From the NCBI RefSeq assembly GCF_040760005.1, contig NZ_CP099760.1:5407001-5471000 (forward strand): a DNA stretch of 64,000 bases, written 5' to 3'. Positions 34,494 to 44,087 of the stretch are shown piece after piece (positions within the stretch are counted from its first letter, which is position 1; each line of letters starts with the position of its first letter). Source of the stretch: Pseudomonas sp. stari2. GTDB taxonomy: Bacteria; Pseudomonadota; Gammaproteobacteria; Pseudomonadales; Pseudomonadaceae. The position numbers and the translations under genes are program-made. The notes under the pieces are model-generated. The model worked only from the letters and a program-made list of their open reading frames with translations, did not search any database and was not told where the DNA came from.

Positions 34494-36635
34494 ATGAAAT
34501 TCAAGTCGATCCAGTTTTCCGTGGCCGCCCTGGCCGGCGCCATCGTTCTCAGCGTGGTGGCTGCGCTCGTGCTCTATGCGCTGTTCTCCGGCGCCCGCAC
34601 TCAAGAGATGGTCCAACAACGGACCCAGGCCCAGTTCGAACAAGTCATCGAACAGCGCCTGACCTCGCTGGCGCAGACCCAGGTCAGCCAGATCCAGCGC
34701 GAGCTCGAAGCGCCGCTGCTGATTGCCGGCGGACTGGTGCGGGTCAACGCCCTGCTCGGCACGCCGGGTGCCGATGGCCAGCCGCGACTGACCGTCAGCC
34801 GCGAGCAACTGATCAGCCTGATCAAGGAAAACGTCGAGAAGAACCCGAAGATTCTCGGCACCTACATCGGCTGGGAAAAAAACGCACTGGACCACAACGA
34901 CGCGGCCTACGTCGGCACCAGCGTGGTCGGCATCGACACCGCCAACGGGCGCTTCCTGCCGTGGTGGTTCCGCAACGACGACGGCACTCTGGGCCTGGAC
35001 AAACTGGTGGACGTCGACGACCAGAAAGTCCTGTCCACCGGCGTGCGCGCCAGCGAGTACTACCTGTGCTCGAAGGAAACCAAAAAATCCTGCGTGATCG
35101 ATCCGGCGCCGTACAAGGTCGGCGACAAGATCGTCATGCTCGCCTCCTTCATTGAACCGATCATGCTCAACGGCGCCTTCCAGGGCATCGTCGGTGCCGA
35201 CCTGTCGGTGAACTTCATCCAGGAAATGCTCCTGGGCGCGAACCAGAAACTGTACGGCGGTGCCGGGCAAATGGCCCTGATCGGCGGCAACGGCCGGATC
35301 GTCGCCTACACCAAGGACCCGAGCAAATTCGGCGAGAAGGTCAGCGACATTCTCGACGCCCAGCAAATTGCCAACATGGCCAATCTCAAGCGCGACGAAG
35401 TGACCTATTCCGTCAATAAAGAGGCCGGGCGGATCGAGTTGTATCTGCCGTTCGGCATCGGCCAGACCGATGCGCGCTGGACCCTGATGCTGCAACTGCC
35501 ACTGAATGCGGTGATGGCCGATCTGCAAAAGCTGCAAGGCGACCTCGACGCCCAGCGCAAATCCGACACGTTCGGCATGGCCATGGTCGGCCTGCTCATT
35601 GCCGGCCTTGGCCTGCTGGTGATCTGGCTGGTGGGCCACGGCATCGCCCGACCGCTGAAGCAAATGGTCACCATGCTCGATGACATTGCCCAGGGTGAAG
35701 GTGACCTGACCCGTCGCTTGAGCAGTGATCGCAAAGACGAACTCGGTTCAATCGCCAAAGGCTTCAATACCTTCCTCGCCAAGCTGCAGGCGATGATCAC
35801 GCAGGTGGTGTCGTCGGTGCAGAGTGTCAGCGACTCCTCGGAGCACACGGCGGACATCGCGATCCGTACCAATATCGGCATACAGAAGCAGATGGCCGAG
35901 ATTGATCAGGTCGCCACCGCGGTGCAGGAAATGACCGCCACGGCGCAGGACGTGGCGCGCAACGCGACCCAGGCCGCGCAAGCCGCCAGCCATGCCGATC
36001 AGGCCGCCAGCCAGGGCATGCAGATCGTGCGCGACACGTCGAATTCGATCGGTGTGCTGGCCGTCGAAATCGGCAAGGCCGTGGACGTGGTGCAGACGCT
36101 GGCCAAGGACAGCGAAAACATCAACGCGATCCTCATCGCCATTCGCGGGATCGCCGAGCAGACCAACCTGTTGGCCCTCAACGCCGCCATCGAAGCCGCC
36201 CGTGCCGGTGAGCAGGGTCGCGGTTTCGCGGTGGTGGCCGACGAGGTGCGCAACCTGGCGCAGAAGACCCAGAAGGCCACCGAAGAAATCCAGAGCATGA
36301 TCCAGCAACTGCAACAGGGCACCCGCGATGTGGTGCGGGTCATGGAAGACAGCCAGAACCGCACCGATGAAAGCGTGCAGCACGCGGCCAAGGCGGCCGA
36401 AGCGCTGGAGACCATCACCCAGGCGGTCTCGGTGATCAATGACATGAACACCCAGATCGCCAGCGCCGCCGAGGAACAGAGCGCGGTGGCCGACGACATC
36501 AACCGCAACGTGATCAATATTGGTCAGGTGGCGAATGAAGTGGCGGGTGGCGCGGATGAGTCGAGTTCGGCGAGTGCGGATCTGACCAAACTGGCGGAGC
36601 AGCAGCGGCGGTTGATCAATCAGTTCAAGGTCTGA
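34494..36635 (+). CDS. Methyl-accepting chemotaxis protein with dCache sensor
   Basis: A 713-residue chemoreceptor. TM1 is about residues 8-30. A large periplasmic double-Cache domain runs to about 350, including [19 protein letters not shown] and [18 protein letters not shown]2 is about 362-382 ([24 protein letters not shown]). HAMP follows, then the cytoplasmic signalling coil with the conserved tip [27 protein letters not shown] in part. It feeds CheA/CheW. The ligand is not evident. No chemotaxis genes are near, as usual for orphan receptors in pseudomonads. Confidence 0.94.
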   Translation: MKFKSIQFSVAALAGAIVLSVVAALVLYALFSGARTQEMVQQRTQAQFEQVIEQRLTSLAQTQVSQIQRELEAPLLIAGGLVRVNALLGTPGADGQPRLTVSREQLISLIKENVEKNPKILGTYIGWEKNALDHNDAAYVGTSVVGIDTANGRFLPWWFRNDDGTLGLDKLVDVDDQKVLSTGVRASEYYLCSKETKKSCVIDPAPYKVGDKIVMLASFIEPIMLNGAFQGIVGADLSVNFIQEMLLGANQKLYGGAGQMALIGGNGRIVAYTKDPSKFGEKVSDILDAQQIANMANLKRDEVTYSVNKEAGRIELYLPFGIGQTDARWTLMLQLPLNAVMADLQKLQGDLDAQRKSDTFGMAMVGLLIAGLGLLVIWLVGHGIARPLKQMVTMLDDIAQGEGDLTRRLSSDRKDELGSIAKGFNTFLAKLQAMITQVVSSVQSVSDSSEHTADIAIRTNIGIQKQMAEIDQVATAVQEMTATAQDVARNATQAAQAASHADQAASQGMQIVRDTSNSIGVLAVEIGKAVDVVQTLAKDSENINAILIAIRGIAEQTNLLALNAAIEAARAGEQGRGFAVVADEVRNLAQKTQKATEEIQSMIQQLQQGTRDVVRVMEDSQNRTDESVQHAAKAAEALETITQAVSVINDMNTQIASAAEEQSAVADDINRNVINIGQVANEVAGGADESSSASADLTKLAEQQRRLINQFKV

Positions 36636-36639
36636 TCAA

Positions 36640-37263
36640 TCAGGCCGGAGTCAGGCACTCCGGCCCGTTGAGTTTCGGATCATTGACCAGGTTCGCCAGC
36701 ACCCGCTCGCGCAAGGCGGCGGGTTCGCTGGCGAGCAGGCCTTGAAGAACGTGCAGCGGCGTCTCGGGGTCGAGCCACGCCGCCTGCCCCGCCTCATCAA
36801 GAATCAACGGCCGGCGCTGACTGGCCGCTGATTGAGTGATCACTGCGGCGCTCAGCCACACCTGCTCCTGCACCGGATACGCCTCCCAGATCGCTGCAAA
36901 AAACAGCGAAGAACCTTCTCCCGGTGTCAGCCAGTACGGCTGCTTGCGCACATTGCCGCGCCATTCGTAGAAACCGTTGGCCGGCAGCAGGCAACGACGC
37001 AGGCGCAGGGCCTCACGGAACATCGGCTGTTCGGCCACGGTTTCGGCACGGGCGTGGGCCGGGGTGCGCGACAAATCGGTCAGCCACGGCGGCGTCAGGC
37101 CCCAGCGGGCACGGGCCAGGGTGCGCTGGCCATCAGGCTCGGCACGCAGCATCAACACCGAATCATTGGGGGAAATGTTCCACTGCGCCTGCTGATCGGC
37201 GGGAAAACCTGGCAGCGCCGCGAAGTCGCGGTTCCAGCGAAACAGGGCATAACGTCCACACAT
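36640..37263 (-). CDS. SRAP-domain protein (YedK/HMCES), abasic-site DNA shield
   Basis: A 207-residue protein that crosslinks covalently to abasic sites in single-stranded DNA. The catalytic Cys2 follows the removed Met (MCGRYALF). The NISPND, HARAETVAEQP and LPANGFYEW motifs supply the conserved Asn and Glu, and the late Pro/His region is present. It is the last gene of a run with a CPXCG protein and a DUF2007 protein (37-base gap). Confidence 0.93.
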   Translation of the reverse strand: MCGRYALFRWNRDFAALPGFPADQQAQWNISPNDSVLMLRAEPDGQRTLARARWGLTPPWLTDLSRTPAHARAETVAEQPMFREALRLRRCLLPANGFYEWRGNVRKQPYWLTPGEGSSLFFAAIWEAYPVQEQVWLSAAVITQSAASQRRPLILDEAGQAAWLDPETPLHVLQGLLASEPAALRERVLANLVNDPKLNGPECLTPA

Positions 37264-37299
37264 GGGGCAGCACGACTCAAGAATAAAACGAACGCCAGC

Positions 37300-37560
37300 C
37301 TAACAGACCAGCGTACCGGGGAAGCTCTCCGGTTCATCGCCGGGCAGCGGCAGCGCGGCATTGTACGCGCTGATCAGTTCGCGGGCGTATTCGGCCTGAT
37401 CGTTCTCGACCGAAAGCCCCAGCAGGCCGAAGATCGGCAACTCGCCCGTACCACCGAGCAAATCGCGCCCGACCAGATGCGCCTCGATGCCTTCGCTGGC
37501 GAGCATGCCCTTGAGCATTTCGCCTTCCATCAGGTTTTCCGGCTCGTAGATTCGCTGCAT
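37300..37560 (-). CDS. DUF2007-domain protein
   Basis: An 86-residue cytoplasmic protein with the DUF2007 pattern (RIYEPENLMEGEMLKGMLASEGIEAHLVG, then FGLLGLSVENDQAEYARELI). The fold is ferredoxin-like and is described as a putative signal-transducing protein. The actual role is unknown. It follows the CPXCG gene after nine bases, and both precede the SRAP gene. Confidence 0.88.
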   Translation of the reverse strand: MQRIYEPENLMEGEMLKGMLASEGIEAHLVGRDLLGGTGELPIFGLLGLSVENDQAEYARELISAYNAALPLPGDEPESFPGTLVC

Positions 37561-37569
37561 GGGCGCACC

Positions 37570-37752
37570 TCACTCGTTTTCGCTGAACACTTCCAGAAAC
37601 CAGTCCTGACCATCGACCTGCAACACAAAGGTGATCGGCCGGCAACACACCTGACAGTCTTCGATATAGGTCTGATCACCCGCCGACAGATCCACTGTCG
37701 TCTCGACTTCCTCCCCACAGTACGGACATTCATACAGTGCGCTTTCCAGCAT
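37570..37752 (-). CDS. CPXCG-motif cysteine-rich small protein
   Basis: A 60-residue protein with two Cys pairs, CPYC (residues 9-12) and CQVC (33-36), forming a likely zinc site. It matches the small CPXCG family of unknown function. It is the first gene of the CPXCG-DUF2007-SRAP operon. GGGAG precedes the ATG. Confidence 0.88.
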   Translation of the reverse strand: MLESALYECPYCGEEVETTVDLSAGDQTYIEDCQVCCRPITFVLQVDGQDWFLEVFSENE

Positions 37753-37891
37753 CGCGGTCTCCCGGGTGACTTGTGCGTATAATCGCCGGTCTATTTGCAG
37801 GGCTATTTTTGTCTGGCTACTTTTTCAGACCGTGCCCCGTTCGTTTTCGATCAAAACCTTTACTTACCCTAGCCGTTTCCAACAAGAGAGC

Positions 37892-39058
37892 ATGATGGGC
37901 GAATTCGATGCCATCCGACCTTACGACGACAGCGAAGTACCTGCGGTACTGGCAAGACTGCTCGGCGACAAGGCGTTTCTAGATATCCTCACCCACTTCC
38001 GCTTCCCGCGTTTTGCCGGAGCCTTCGGCTGGATGCTCAAACCACTTATAGCCCATCGGCTGCGTCGTGAGTTTGCCGACGTGACGTCGGTGGCGACGTT
38101 GCAGGACAAGGTCGAGTTCTACGTCGACCACACCATCGAGCGCGCCACCGACGGCGTGACCTACACCGGTGTCGAGCAATTCAAGTCCGGCAGCGCCTAC
38201 CTGTTCATCGCCAACCACCGCGACATCGTGATGGACCCGGCCTTCGTCAATTATGCGGTGTACCACGCCGGCCTGCCGACGCCGCGCATCGCGATTGGCG
38301 ACAACCTGCTGCAAAAGCCTTTCGTCAGCGACCTGATGCGTTTGAACAAAAGCTTCATCGTGCACCGCTCGATCACCGGGCGCCGCGAGAAAATGGCCGC
38401 TTACCAACTGCTGTCGGCCTACATCAACCATTCGATCCGCAACGATTGCGCCTCGATCTGGATAGCCCAGGCCGAAGGACGGGCCAAGGACGGCGACGAC
38501 CGTACCGAGTCGGCGATCCTCAAGATGTTCCACATGAGCCGCAAGGACGAGCCGTTCGGCGAGGTCATCCAGTCGCTGAACCTGACGCCGGTATCGATCA
38601 GCTACGAATACGATCCGTGCGACCAGGCCAAGGCCCGCGAGCTGTACATCCGCACCACCACCGGCACCTACAGCAAGGCGCCGGGCGAGGATGACGTGAG
38701 CATCGCCAAGGGCATCACCGGCTACAAGGGCCGGGTGCACGTGAACTTCGCCGCGCCGATCACCGAGCTATTCGAAGACACCAAGCAACTGGCGGTCGAG
38801 ATGGACAAGCAGATTCTCGGCGGCTACCGGTTGTTCCCGGTGCATTACCTGGCGTACGCGCAGTGGGCGGATGCCGATCCGCAGTTGAACGTGCCGAAGG
38901 CTGCCGACCTGTTCGGTGCCGAGGAACTGGCCAAGGCCCGGGAGGAATGGCAAAGCCGTCTGGACGCCTGCCCTGAGGAGCATCGTCCGTATCTGGTGCT
39001 GCAATATGCGACGCCGGTACGCAATCAGTACCGGGTCAAGGCTGGATTGCCGCTGTAA
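37892..39058 (+). CDS. Glycerophosphate/lysophospholipid acyltransferase-like protein
   Basis: A 388-residue protein of the PlsC-like acyltransferase superfamily. The motif appears as NHRDIVMDPAFVNY (His-x4-Asp, about residues 108-115) and the second block as SFIVHRSITGRREK. The length is greater than that of classic PlsC. It probably acylates a lysophospholipid or glycerol phosphate at the inner membrane. The start is the ATG at 37892 or 37895, after AAGAGAG. The longer open frame upstream is not supported. Confidence 0.85.
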   Translation: MMGEFDAIRPYDDSEVPAVLARLLGDKAFLDILTHFRFPRFAGAFGWMLKPLIAHRLRREFADVTSVATLQDKVEFYVDHTIERATDGVTYTGVEQFKSGSAYLFIANHRDIVMDPAFVNYAVYHAGLPTPRIAIGDNLLQKPFVSDLMRLNKSFIVHRSITGRREKMAAYQLLSAYINHSIRNDCASIWIAQAEGRAKDGDDRTESAILKMFHMSRKDEPFGEVIQSLNLTPVSISYEYDPCDQAKARELYIRTTTGTYSKAPGEDDVSIAKGITGYKGRVHVNFAAPITELFEDTKQLAVEMDKQILGGYRLFPVHYLAYAQWADADPQLNVPKAADLFGAEELAKAREEWQSRLDACPEEHRPYLVLQYATPVRNQYRVKAGLPL

Positions 39059-39079
39059 GCGGTTTCGAGCACATACAAG

Positions 39080-39105
39080 AACGGCGCCTTCGGGCGCCGT
39101 TTTTC
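39080..39105. terminator. Terminator after the acyltransferase gene
   Basis: AACGGCGCC, loop TTCG, then GGCGCCGTTTTT. A classic tetraloop terminator between convergent genes. Confidence 0.88.
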
Positions 39106-39107
39106 GT

Positions 39108-39380
39108 TCAGTAGCGAGTACTGATCCAGGAAATCAGTAACGCCAACCCCAGACAGGCGAAGCCGAAACGATAGAAAAACCGGTTCATGCGCAGGGTCGC
39201 CCAGTCCAGCACCGGTTCTTGATCCGGCCGACTCTGGCGCTGGGCCGCGATACTGGCCATCGCCCGTTGTTCACGACGACGGGTCGCGTGCAACAGCCAA
39301 CTGCCCGGGAAGGCCAACAGCAGGGCCAACAGGTTGATCAGTTTGGCGGGATGGGCGGTAAACAGCGTCATCAAGTGCAT
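39108..39380 (-). CDS. Small membrane protein of unknown function
   Basis: A 90-residue protein with two hydrophobic helices (about residues 12-30, LINLLALLLAFPGSWLLHA, and 70-88, FGFACLGLALLISWI) and a charged loop between them. I do not recognise a family. GAGG precedes the ATG at 39380. A longer frame exists but its extra residues look non-coding. Confidence 0.65.
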   Translation of the reverse strand: MHLMTLFTAHPAKLINLLALLLAFPGSWLLHATRRREQRAMASIAAQRQSRPDQEPVLDWATLRMNRFFYRFGFACLGLALLISWISTRY

Positions 39381-39573
39381 CACAGACCTCAATCTAGACC
39401 GGAATGGCGAACGCCAGACCGACGACCGCGGCGCGGATTCTACCGAAACCCTCCCTTGGTGCCCTACCCTTTGCGACAAATAACCCATCAATCGACCGAT
39501 GGCTGTCCTGTGTCACGGCATCGTCATTTTTTTCGGTCACCCTGCGCGCCTCGAAACGTAAACGGAATGCGAC

Positions 39574-39780
39574 ATGCTTCACGCTGAAAACCAGGATCGC
39601 CTGTACCTCATCTCCCCGTCCGACGAACAACAGACCCTCGTCGGTAGCCTGGCCTTCAATGTTCAGGACCGCCACTGGCTGGTTTACTGCGCCCTCGGCG
39701 GACACCAGCATGCGGACTTGCCCGAGACCGATCTGCTGACCGGCGTCAGCGTCCTCGACTTCTATTCGCAAGCCGCTTGA
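39574..39780 (+). CDS. Small hypothetical protein
   Basis: A 68-residue cytoplasmic protein (MLHAENQDRLYLISPSDEQ...) with no signal or membrane helix. The next element is a clear terminator starting directly at its stop, which supports expression. I do not recognise a family. Codon use looks like its neighbours. Confidence 0.65.
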   Translation: MLHAENQDRLYLISPSDEQQTLVGSLAFNVQDRHWLVYCALGGHQHADLPETDLLTGVSVLDFYSQAA

Positions 39781-39783
39781 ATG

Positions 39784-39820
39784 AAAAAAGCCCGGGGCCA
39801 TCACTGGCTCCGGGCTTTTT
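39784..39820. terminator. Bidirectional terminator between small ORF and YajG-like gene
   Basis: AAAAAAGCCCGG and CCGGGCTTTTT enclose GGCCATCACTGGCT, between convergent genes. Confidence 0.88.
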
Positions 39821-39837
39821 CACATCTGGCGCATGCC

Positions 39838-40422
39838 TTATTCGGCGAGGATCTGGCCGATGCTCGGGTCCTTGAACAGACGGGTCAGCGCATCGCTCAG
39901 CACATCGCTGACCAGTTTGGTGTTGGTTTCCTGGTTCGGCGCCATGCCGAAACGCTGATCCAGCGAGGCACCGTAACGGCCGCTGTAGCGACGGTTGCCG
40001 CTCTGCACGTCGGAGCGGAATGTCGCGCCGATGGTGGCCTCGGTCACGTACATGCCTTCTTTCGGCGACTGGTATTTCAGCTCAGTCAGGGTCACGGTCA
40101 GTTGTGGAGCGTTCATCGCGCCGTTGGACGGGGTGAAGCCCAGCAGACGCACGGCCGCTTCGGCCTGGGCCTGCAACTTCGGCAGGATCTGCTCACGCTG
40201 CACAGTGATGGCGCTGGTTTCCGGGTACAGGCCGCCACGGGTGCCGAGGGTTGGCGACGGACGACCGTCCACTACGCGAACCACGACAGGCTGGCCATGG
40301 CCGACCGGTGCCAGCTGAGTGGTCAGCTTCGGTTCCGGGCTCAGTTGTTGCGGGCTGTGGGCGCAGCCAACCAGGGTCAAACTGGTCACAGTGATCAAAC
40401 CGAACAACAGGCGTTGCAACAT
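39838..40422 (-). CDS. YajG-family lipoprotein
   Basis: A 194-residue outer-membrane lipoprotein. The lipobox LVGC places the Cys near residue 20 (MLQRLLFGLITVTSLTLVGCAHS). The body carries the YajG features VVVRVVDGRPSPTLGTRGG and PQLTVTLTELKYQ. GGAGAG precedes the ATG at 40422, which I preferred to an in-frame ATG 54 bases upstream. Function unknown, possibly envelope maintenance. Confidence 0.88.
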   Translation of the reverse strand: MLQRLLFGLITVTSLTLVGCAHSPQQLSPEPKLTTQLAPVGHGQPVVVRVVDGRPSPTLGTRGGLYPETSAITVQREQILPKLQAQAEAAVRLLGFTPSNGAMNAPQLTVTLTELKYQSPKEGMYVTEATIGATFRSDVQSGNRRYSGRYGASLDQRFGMAPNQETNTKLVSDVLSDALTRLFKDPSIGQILAE

Positions 40423-40613
40423 GCTCTTCTCTCCAGAATCAGGCACAGACAGGCCCGCAGTATAGCGGTGGGCCACTGCGGGTCACCAGCACTGAAATCT
40501 CTGACAAACCCCGGTGCACGCGGTTCCTGTCACAGATTGTTCACCGCCCTTACATGTTCGCTTCACGGTCTTTTGACAATCTTCGTCACAGATCTCCAGA
40601 AGGAACATAAACC

Positions 40614-40847
40614 ATGCGCTATCTGATCTCGTTGTTCGCTCCACGTCCGCTGCACCGCAGCTTCGCCCTGCTCGACCACAATGGCCATTGCCAGGCTTTC
40701 AAACAGTGCAGCCTGCAGCCAATGGGTGACGGCTGGGTCGAAATCGAGGAAATCCGCCTCAACTGGTTGCACCAGCCTCTGCCGGCCAGCGCCCGGGTCG
40801 AACAGCACCGCCCTCGCGCAAGGGCCCAGGCGATGTTGAGCATCTGA
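40614..40847 (+). CDS. Small hypothetical protein
   Basis: A 77-residue protein (MRYLISLFAPRPLHRSFALLDHNGHCQ...) with AGAAGGA seven bases before the ATG. It is basic, with no clear signal peptide or membrane helix. I do not recognise a family. It is followed by a long gap before mqo. Confidence 0.65.
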   Translation: MRYLISLFAPRPLHRSFALLDHNGHCQAFKQCSLQPMGDGWVEIEEIRLNWLHQPLPASARVEQHRPRARAQAMLSI

Positions 40848-41583
40848 CCGGATGCCTAATAAAAGTCATTAAACTCGACCAACTCCCCGCATTTCTTCGA
40901 TACAATCTCCCCCCGATTATAAGGACGTCTCCTGATCGGGCCCCGCAACAGCGTCAATGCGCTTGCATTGGCATCAAAATCGCCCACAGAGAGCCGCCCA
41001 CACAGATCGAGTGAAGCTGGCGTGCTTGCTGTTTCCCTGGCAATTCCCCGCTTTTCGCGAATCTGCAGAGCTGTCATGACGCTCGGTCACTGAGTTGTTT
41101 GCCCGTTTTGCCTGCCCATGTATCGCGTGGCGGCAATCCTTCCGGGCAAGGTGCCAGGCCCGGACAGCCCTTTTTGAGGTTCACGTCTTCAAAAGAGCGT
41201 GAAAAAAACGGGTTTTCACAACTTCACAAGAGTGTGGCGAGCAAATGAATAGTTTTGCGTCTGAACATGCACCATTAGCGTCTGAAACAGCCCAACGACA
41301 CAGGAACGGGTACGCCTCGAAGACCGGAGCCTGAAGCCTGTCCGCTACGGATTTGGTTGCACAAACGGATGTCTCGACCATAAGTCGAATTGCCAGCCAC
41401 GTGCTGAAATGAGTTCATGTGACTCTTGAAGCCAGGCCGCACGCATCCGTCGAAGTTGCGAAAAATTGCGAAGATTCGGACATGGCAAACCTGGCCATGG
41501 GTTCCTGGGGCGCAACTGACCTGCCTCGGATACCTGGCAGCCATGCCGACAATTTGGTGCTGCAGATTTTGGAGACGCGTTAA
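40848..41583. other. Long intergenic region upstream of mqo
   Basis: A 736-base gap without a convincing gene. It contains a hairpin TCCGGGC/GCCCGGA (41141-41164) followed by T5 at 41171-41175, which would fit the end of a short RNA read on the plus strand. It also has a 29-codon ORF at 41245-41334 with a weak ribosome site. A long mqo leader, a small RNA gene, or both are possible. The mqo ribosome site GGAGA is directly before 41584. Confidence 0.4.
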
Positions 41584-43092
41584 ATGGCGCATAACGAAGC
41601 AGTCGACGTAGTTCTGGTTGGGGCCGGCATCATGAGTGCCACCCTTGCAGTCCTGCTCAAAGAGCTCGACCCGGCGATCAAGCTGGAAGTCGTCGAGCTG
41701 ATGGATTCCGGTGCCGCGGAGAGTTCCAACCCGTGGAACAACGCCGGTACCGGCCACGCCGGCCTGTGCGAGCTGAACTATACGCCGCAGGCTGCCGACG
41801 GCACCGTCGACATCAAGAAAGCCGTGCACATCAACACCCAGTTCGAGGTGTCGAAGCAGTTCTGGTCGTACCTGACCAAGAAAGGCACCTTTGGATCGTG
41901 CAAATCCTTCATCAGCCCGGTGCCGCACCTGAGCTACGTCGAAGGCGAAAAAGGCGTTTCGTTCCTCAAGGAACGCTTCAACACGCTGCACAAGCATCAC
42001 GCCTTCGCCGACATGGAATACACCGAAGACAAGGCGAAGATGGCCGAGTGGATGCCATTGATGATGCCGGGTCGTCCAAAAGACCAGGTGCTCGCCGCCA
42101 CCCGCGTGATCAACGGCACCGACGTCAACTTCGGCGCACTGACCAATCAGTTGCTCAAGCACCTGACCAGCGCTCCGGATGCCCAGGTCAAATACTGCAA
42201 GCGCGTGACCGGCCTCAAGCGTAACGCCAATGGCTGGACCGTCAGCATCAAGGACGTCAACAGCGGCAGCAGCCGTGAAGTCGACGCCAAATTCGTGTTC
42301 CTCGGCGCCGGTGGCGCAGCCCTGCCGCTGCTCCAGGCCTCGGGCATCGAAGAGAGCAAAGGTTTCGGCGGTTTCCCGATCAGCGGCCAGTGGCTGCGTT
42401 GCGACAACCCGGAAGTGGTCAAGCATCACCAGGCCAAGGTTTACAGCCAGGCTGCCGTGGGTTCGCCACCGATGTCCGTGCCGCACCTGGACACCCGCGT
42501 GGTCGATGGCAAGAAGTCGCTGCTGTTCGGGCCATACGCAGGTTTCACCACCAAGTTCCTCAAGCACGGCTCCTTCATGGACCTGCCGATGTCGGTTCGC
42601 GCCGGCAACATCGGCCCGATGCTGGCCGTGGCGAAAAACAACATGGACCTGACCAAGTACCTGGTCAGCGAAGTGATGCAGTCGATGGAACAGCGTCTGG
42701 AATCCCTGCGTCGTTTCTACCCCGAGGCGAAAGCCGAAGACTGGCGCCTGGAAGTGGCCGGCCAACGGGTGCAAATCATCAAGAAAGACCCGAAAAAGGG
42801 TGGCATCCTGCAGTTCGGTACCGAACTGGTGGCCGCAAAGGACGGATCCCTCGCTGCCCTGCTCGGCGCTTCGCCAGGCGCTTCGGTGACCGTTTCGATC
42901 ATGCTGGAACTGATCGAGAAATGCTTCCCGGCCAAGGCCAAGGGTGAGTGGGCTGCCAAACTGGCGGAAATCTTCCCGGCCCGTGAAAAGGTCCTGGAGA
43001 CCGACGCTGCGCTGTACCGCAAGATCAACGCGCAGAACAACGTCGCGCTGGAACTGGTCGAAGCCAGTAACGAGACCGAAAGCTACGCCTGA
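41584..43092 (+). CDS. mqo: Malate:quinone oxidoreductase
   Basis: A 502-residue peripheral-membrane FAD enzyme that oxidises malate to oxaloacetate and passes electrons to quinone, replacing or complementing NAD-dependent malate dehydrogenase. The FAD-binding turn is [13 protein letters not shown] (residues about 9-21). The family blocks [20 protein letters not shown] and [15 protein letters not shown] are present. GGAGACGCGTTAA precedes the ATG. From memory, the same gene order (mqo, PA4642-like, hpt, upp, uraA, hemH) is found in P. aeruginosa, where this copy is called mqoB. Confidence 0.97.
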   Translation: MAHNEAVDVVLVGAGIMSATLAVLLKELDPAIKLEVVELMDSGAAESSNPWNNAGTGHAGLCELNYTPQAADGTVDIKKAVHINTQFEVSKQFWSYLTKKGTFGSCKSFISPVPHLSYVEGEKGVSFLKERFNTLHKHHAFADMEYTEDKAKMAEWMPLMMPGRPKDQVLAATRVINGTDVNFGALTNQLLKHLTSAPDAQVKYCKRVTGLKRNANGWTVSIKDVNSGSSREVDAKFVFLGAGGAALPLLQASGIEESKGFGGFPISGQWLRCDNPEVVKHHQAKVYSQAAVGSPPMSVPHLDTRVVDGKKSLLFGPYAGFTTKFLKHGSFMDLPMSVRAGNIGPMLAVAKNNMDLTKYLVSEVMQSMEQRLESLRRFYPEAKAEDWRLEVAGQRVQIIKKDPKKGGILQFGTELVAAKDGSLAALLGASPGASVTVSIMLELIEKCFPAKAKGEWAAKLAEIFPAREKVLETDAALYRKINAQNNVALELVEASNETESYA

Positions 43093-43104
43093 TTCGGCTC
43101 CATG

Positions 43105-43144
43105 AAAAACGCCCCGCACTCGGTGAGTGAGGGGCGTTTTTTTT
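43105..43144. terminator. Bidirectional terminator after mqo
   Basis: AAAAACGCCCC and GGGGCGTTTTTTTT flank a 15-base loop between convergent genes. Confidence 0.92.
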
Positions 43145-43168
43145 ATGCCTCGGGAAAACCGCGAGCTA

Positions 43169-43456
43169 TCAGCCGCGTGCTTTCTCGATCAACTCGATGT
43201 ATTCCGCAGCGTTACGCTGATCGCGGATCTGGTCGACGAAGGTCTTGCCGTGCTCGTCCTTGCCATCCAGGTCATAACCGGCTGCAACGAAGAACGTCAG
43301 GAAACGCTCGAAATCGTCGATGCGCAGGCCACGGTAAGCCTTGACCAGTTTGTGCAGCGACGGCGAGGTGGCGTCGACCGGCTCAAAATCGAGGAACAGC
43401 TTGATCTGCTCATCGCCGATCTCGTCACCAATCACTTGTTTCTTATCTTTACGCAT
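43169..43456 (-). CDS. PA4642-family conserved protein
   Basis: A 95-residue cytoplasmic protein (MRKDKKQVIGDEIGDEQIKLFLDFEP...), highly charged, ending QRNAAEYIELIEKARG. It matches the pseudomonad family named after PA4642. No function is known. It sits downstream of an exported hypothetical protein, both pointing toward mqo. Confidence 0.85.
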   Translation of the reverse strand: MRKDKKQVIGDEIGDEQIKLFLDFEPVDATSPSLHKLVKAYRGLRIDDFERFLTFFVAAGYDLDGKDEHGKTFVDQIRDQRNAAEYIELIEKARG

Positions 43457-43519
43457 TGCCGACTCCAGCTCGCAGACATTTCACGGGGCGGGCAGTTTAC
43501 CCCCGCCCGGGCACGGGGC

Positions 43520-43999
43520 TCAACGCGCACGCGTACTGCCGGTGTGCAGATCGGCCCAGATGTGGCCGTTCGCGTAGCTGAGGAATTGCACGTACACGGT
43601 GTCATTACGCAGCAGATCGATAATCACCCGGTATTGGGCCAGCGGATAGAACAGGGTCAGGGTCTTGTGCTTGTCGTCGTACACCGGCTTTTTCAGGCTT
43701 TTGCTTTCGCCATCGAAGCTGACCAGCACCTGATTGATCGTCGCGCCCTTGTTCAAGGGTTTGCCCTTCAGGCGGATCATCAATGGCGACGTCACCGGAA
43801 TCGGCTGCTGGTTGGACTGGCGCTGGGCGCCGACCACCACGGAATAATCGGTGACCTGCAACAGTTGCTGCTGCTCGGGTTCGGCATCGCGCAGGGTCAG
43901 GTCGTCGGGCGGCAGGAATTGACTGTGCATCGGGGCGGCAGCCAGGGGCAGGCTGAGGGTCAGCAACAGGGCGGCGCAGCTGCGGATCAAGAGGCTCAT
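43520..43999 (-). CDS. Exported hypothetical protein
   Basis: A 159-residue protein with a signal peptide (MSLLIRSCAALLLTLSLPLAAAP, cleavage about residue 22). The mature domain is rich in beta strands (TDYSVVVGAQRQSNQ, VLVSFDGESKSLKKPVY). I know no function. It is placed between the PA4642-like gene and hpt, as I recall from other pseudomonads. Confidence 0.8.
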   Translation of the reverse strand: MSLLIRSCAALLLTLSLPLAAAPMHSQFLPPDDLTLRDAEPEQQQLLQVTDYSVVVGAQRQSNQQPIPVTSPLMIRLKGKPLNKGATINQVLVSFDGESKSLKKPVYDDKHKTLTLFYPLAQYRVIIDLLRNDTVYVQFLSYANGHIWADLHTGSTRAR

Positions 44000-44048
44000 G
44001 ACAGGCTCCGGAGGGCGGGGCCGAGCACTTTAGCAGTCTTTAAAAGCA

Positions 44049-44077
44049 AAAGATCGCAGCCTGAGGCTGCGATCTTT
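44049..44077. terminator. Hairpin terminator after hpt
   Basis: AAAGATCGCAGCC, loop TGA, then GGCTGCGATCTTT. A perfect 13-bp stem directly past the hpt stop. The sequence is one of the small GATCGCAGCC repeats that recur in pseudomonads. Confidence 0.75.
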
Positions 44078-44087
44078 AAGGGGACGC

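Noticed and set aside
34227..35663. 478-residue open frame on the minus strand
   Set aside because: It is antisense to the chemoreceptor gene and shows no domain or ribosome site.
40856..41077. 73-residue minus-strand frame in the gap before mqo
   Set aside because: It has no ribosome site, no family resemblance and no supporting neighbour.
41275..43119. 614-residue open frame on the minus strand
   Set aside because: It is antisense to mqo, which has full family identity. The translation is His/Val/Gly-rich with no recognisable domain.
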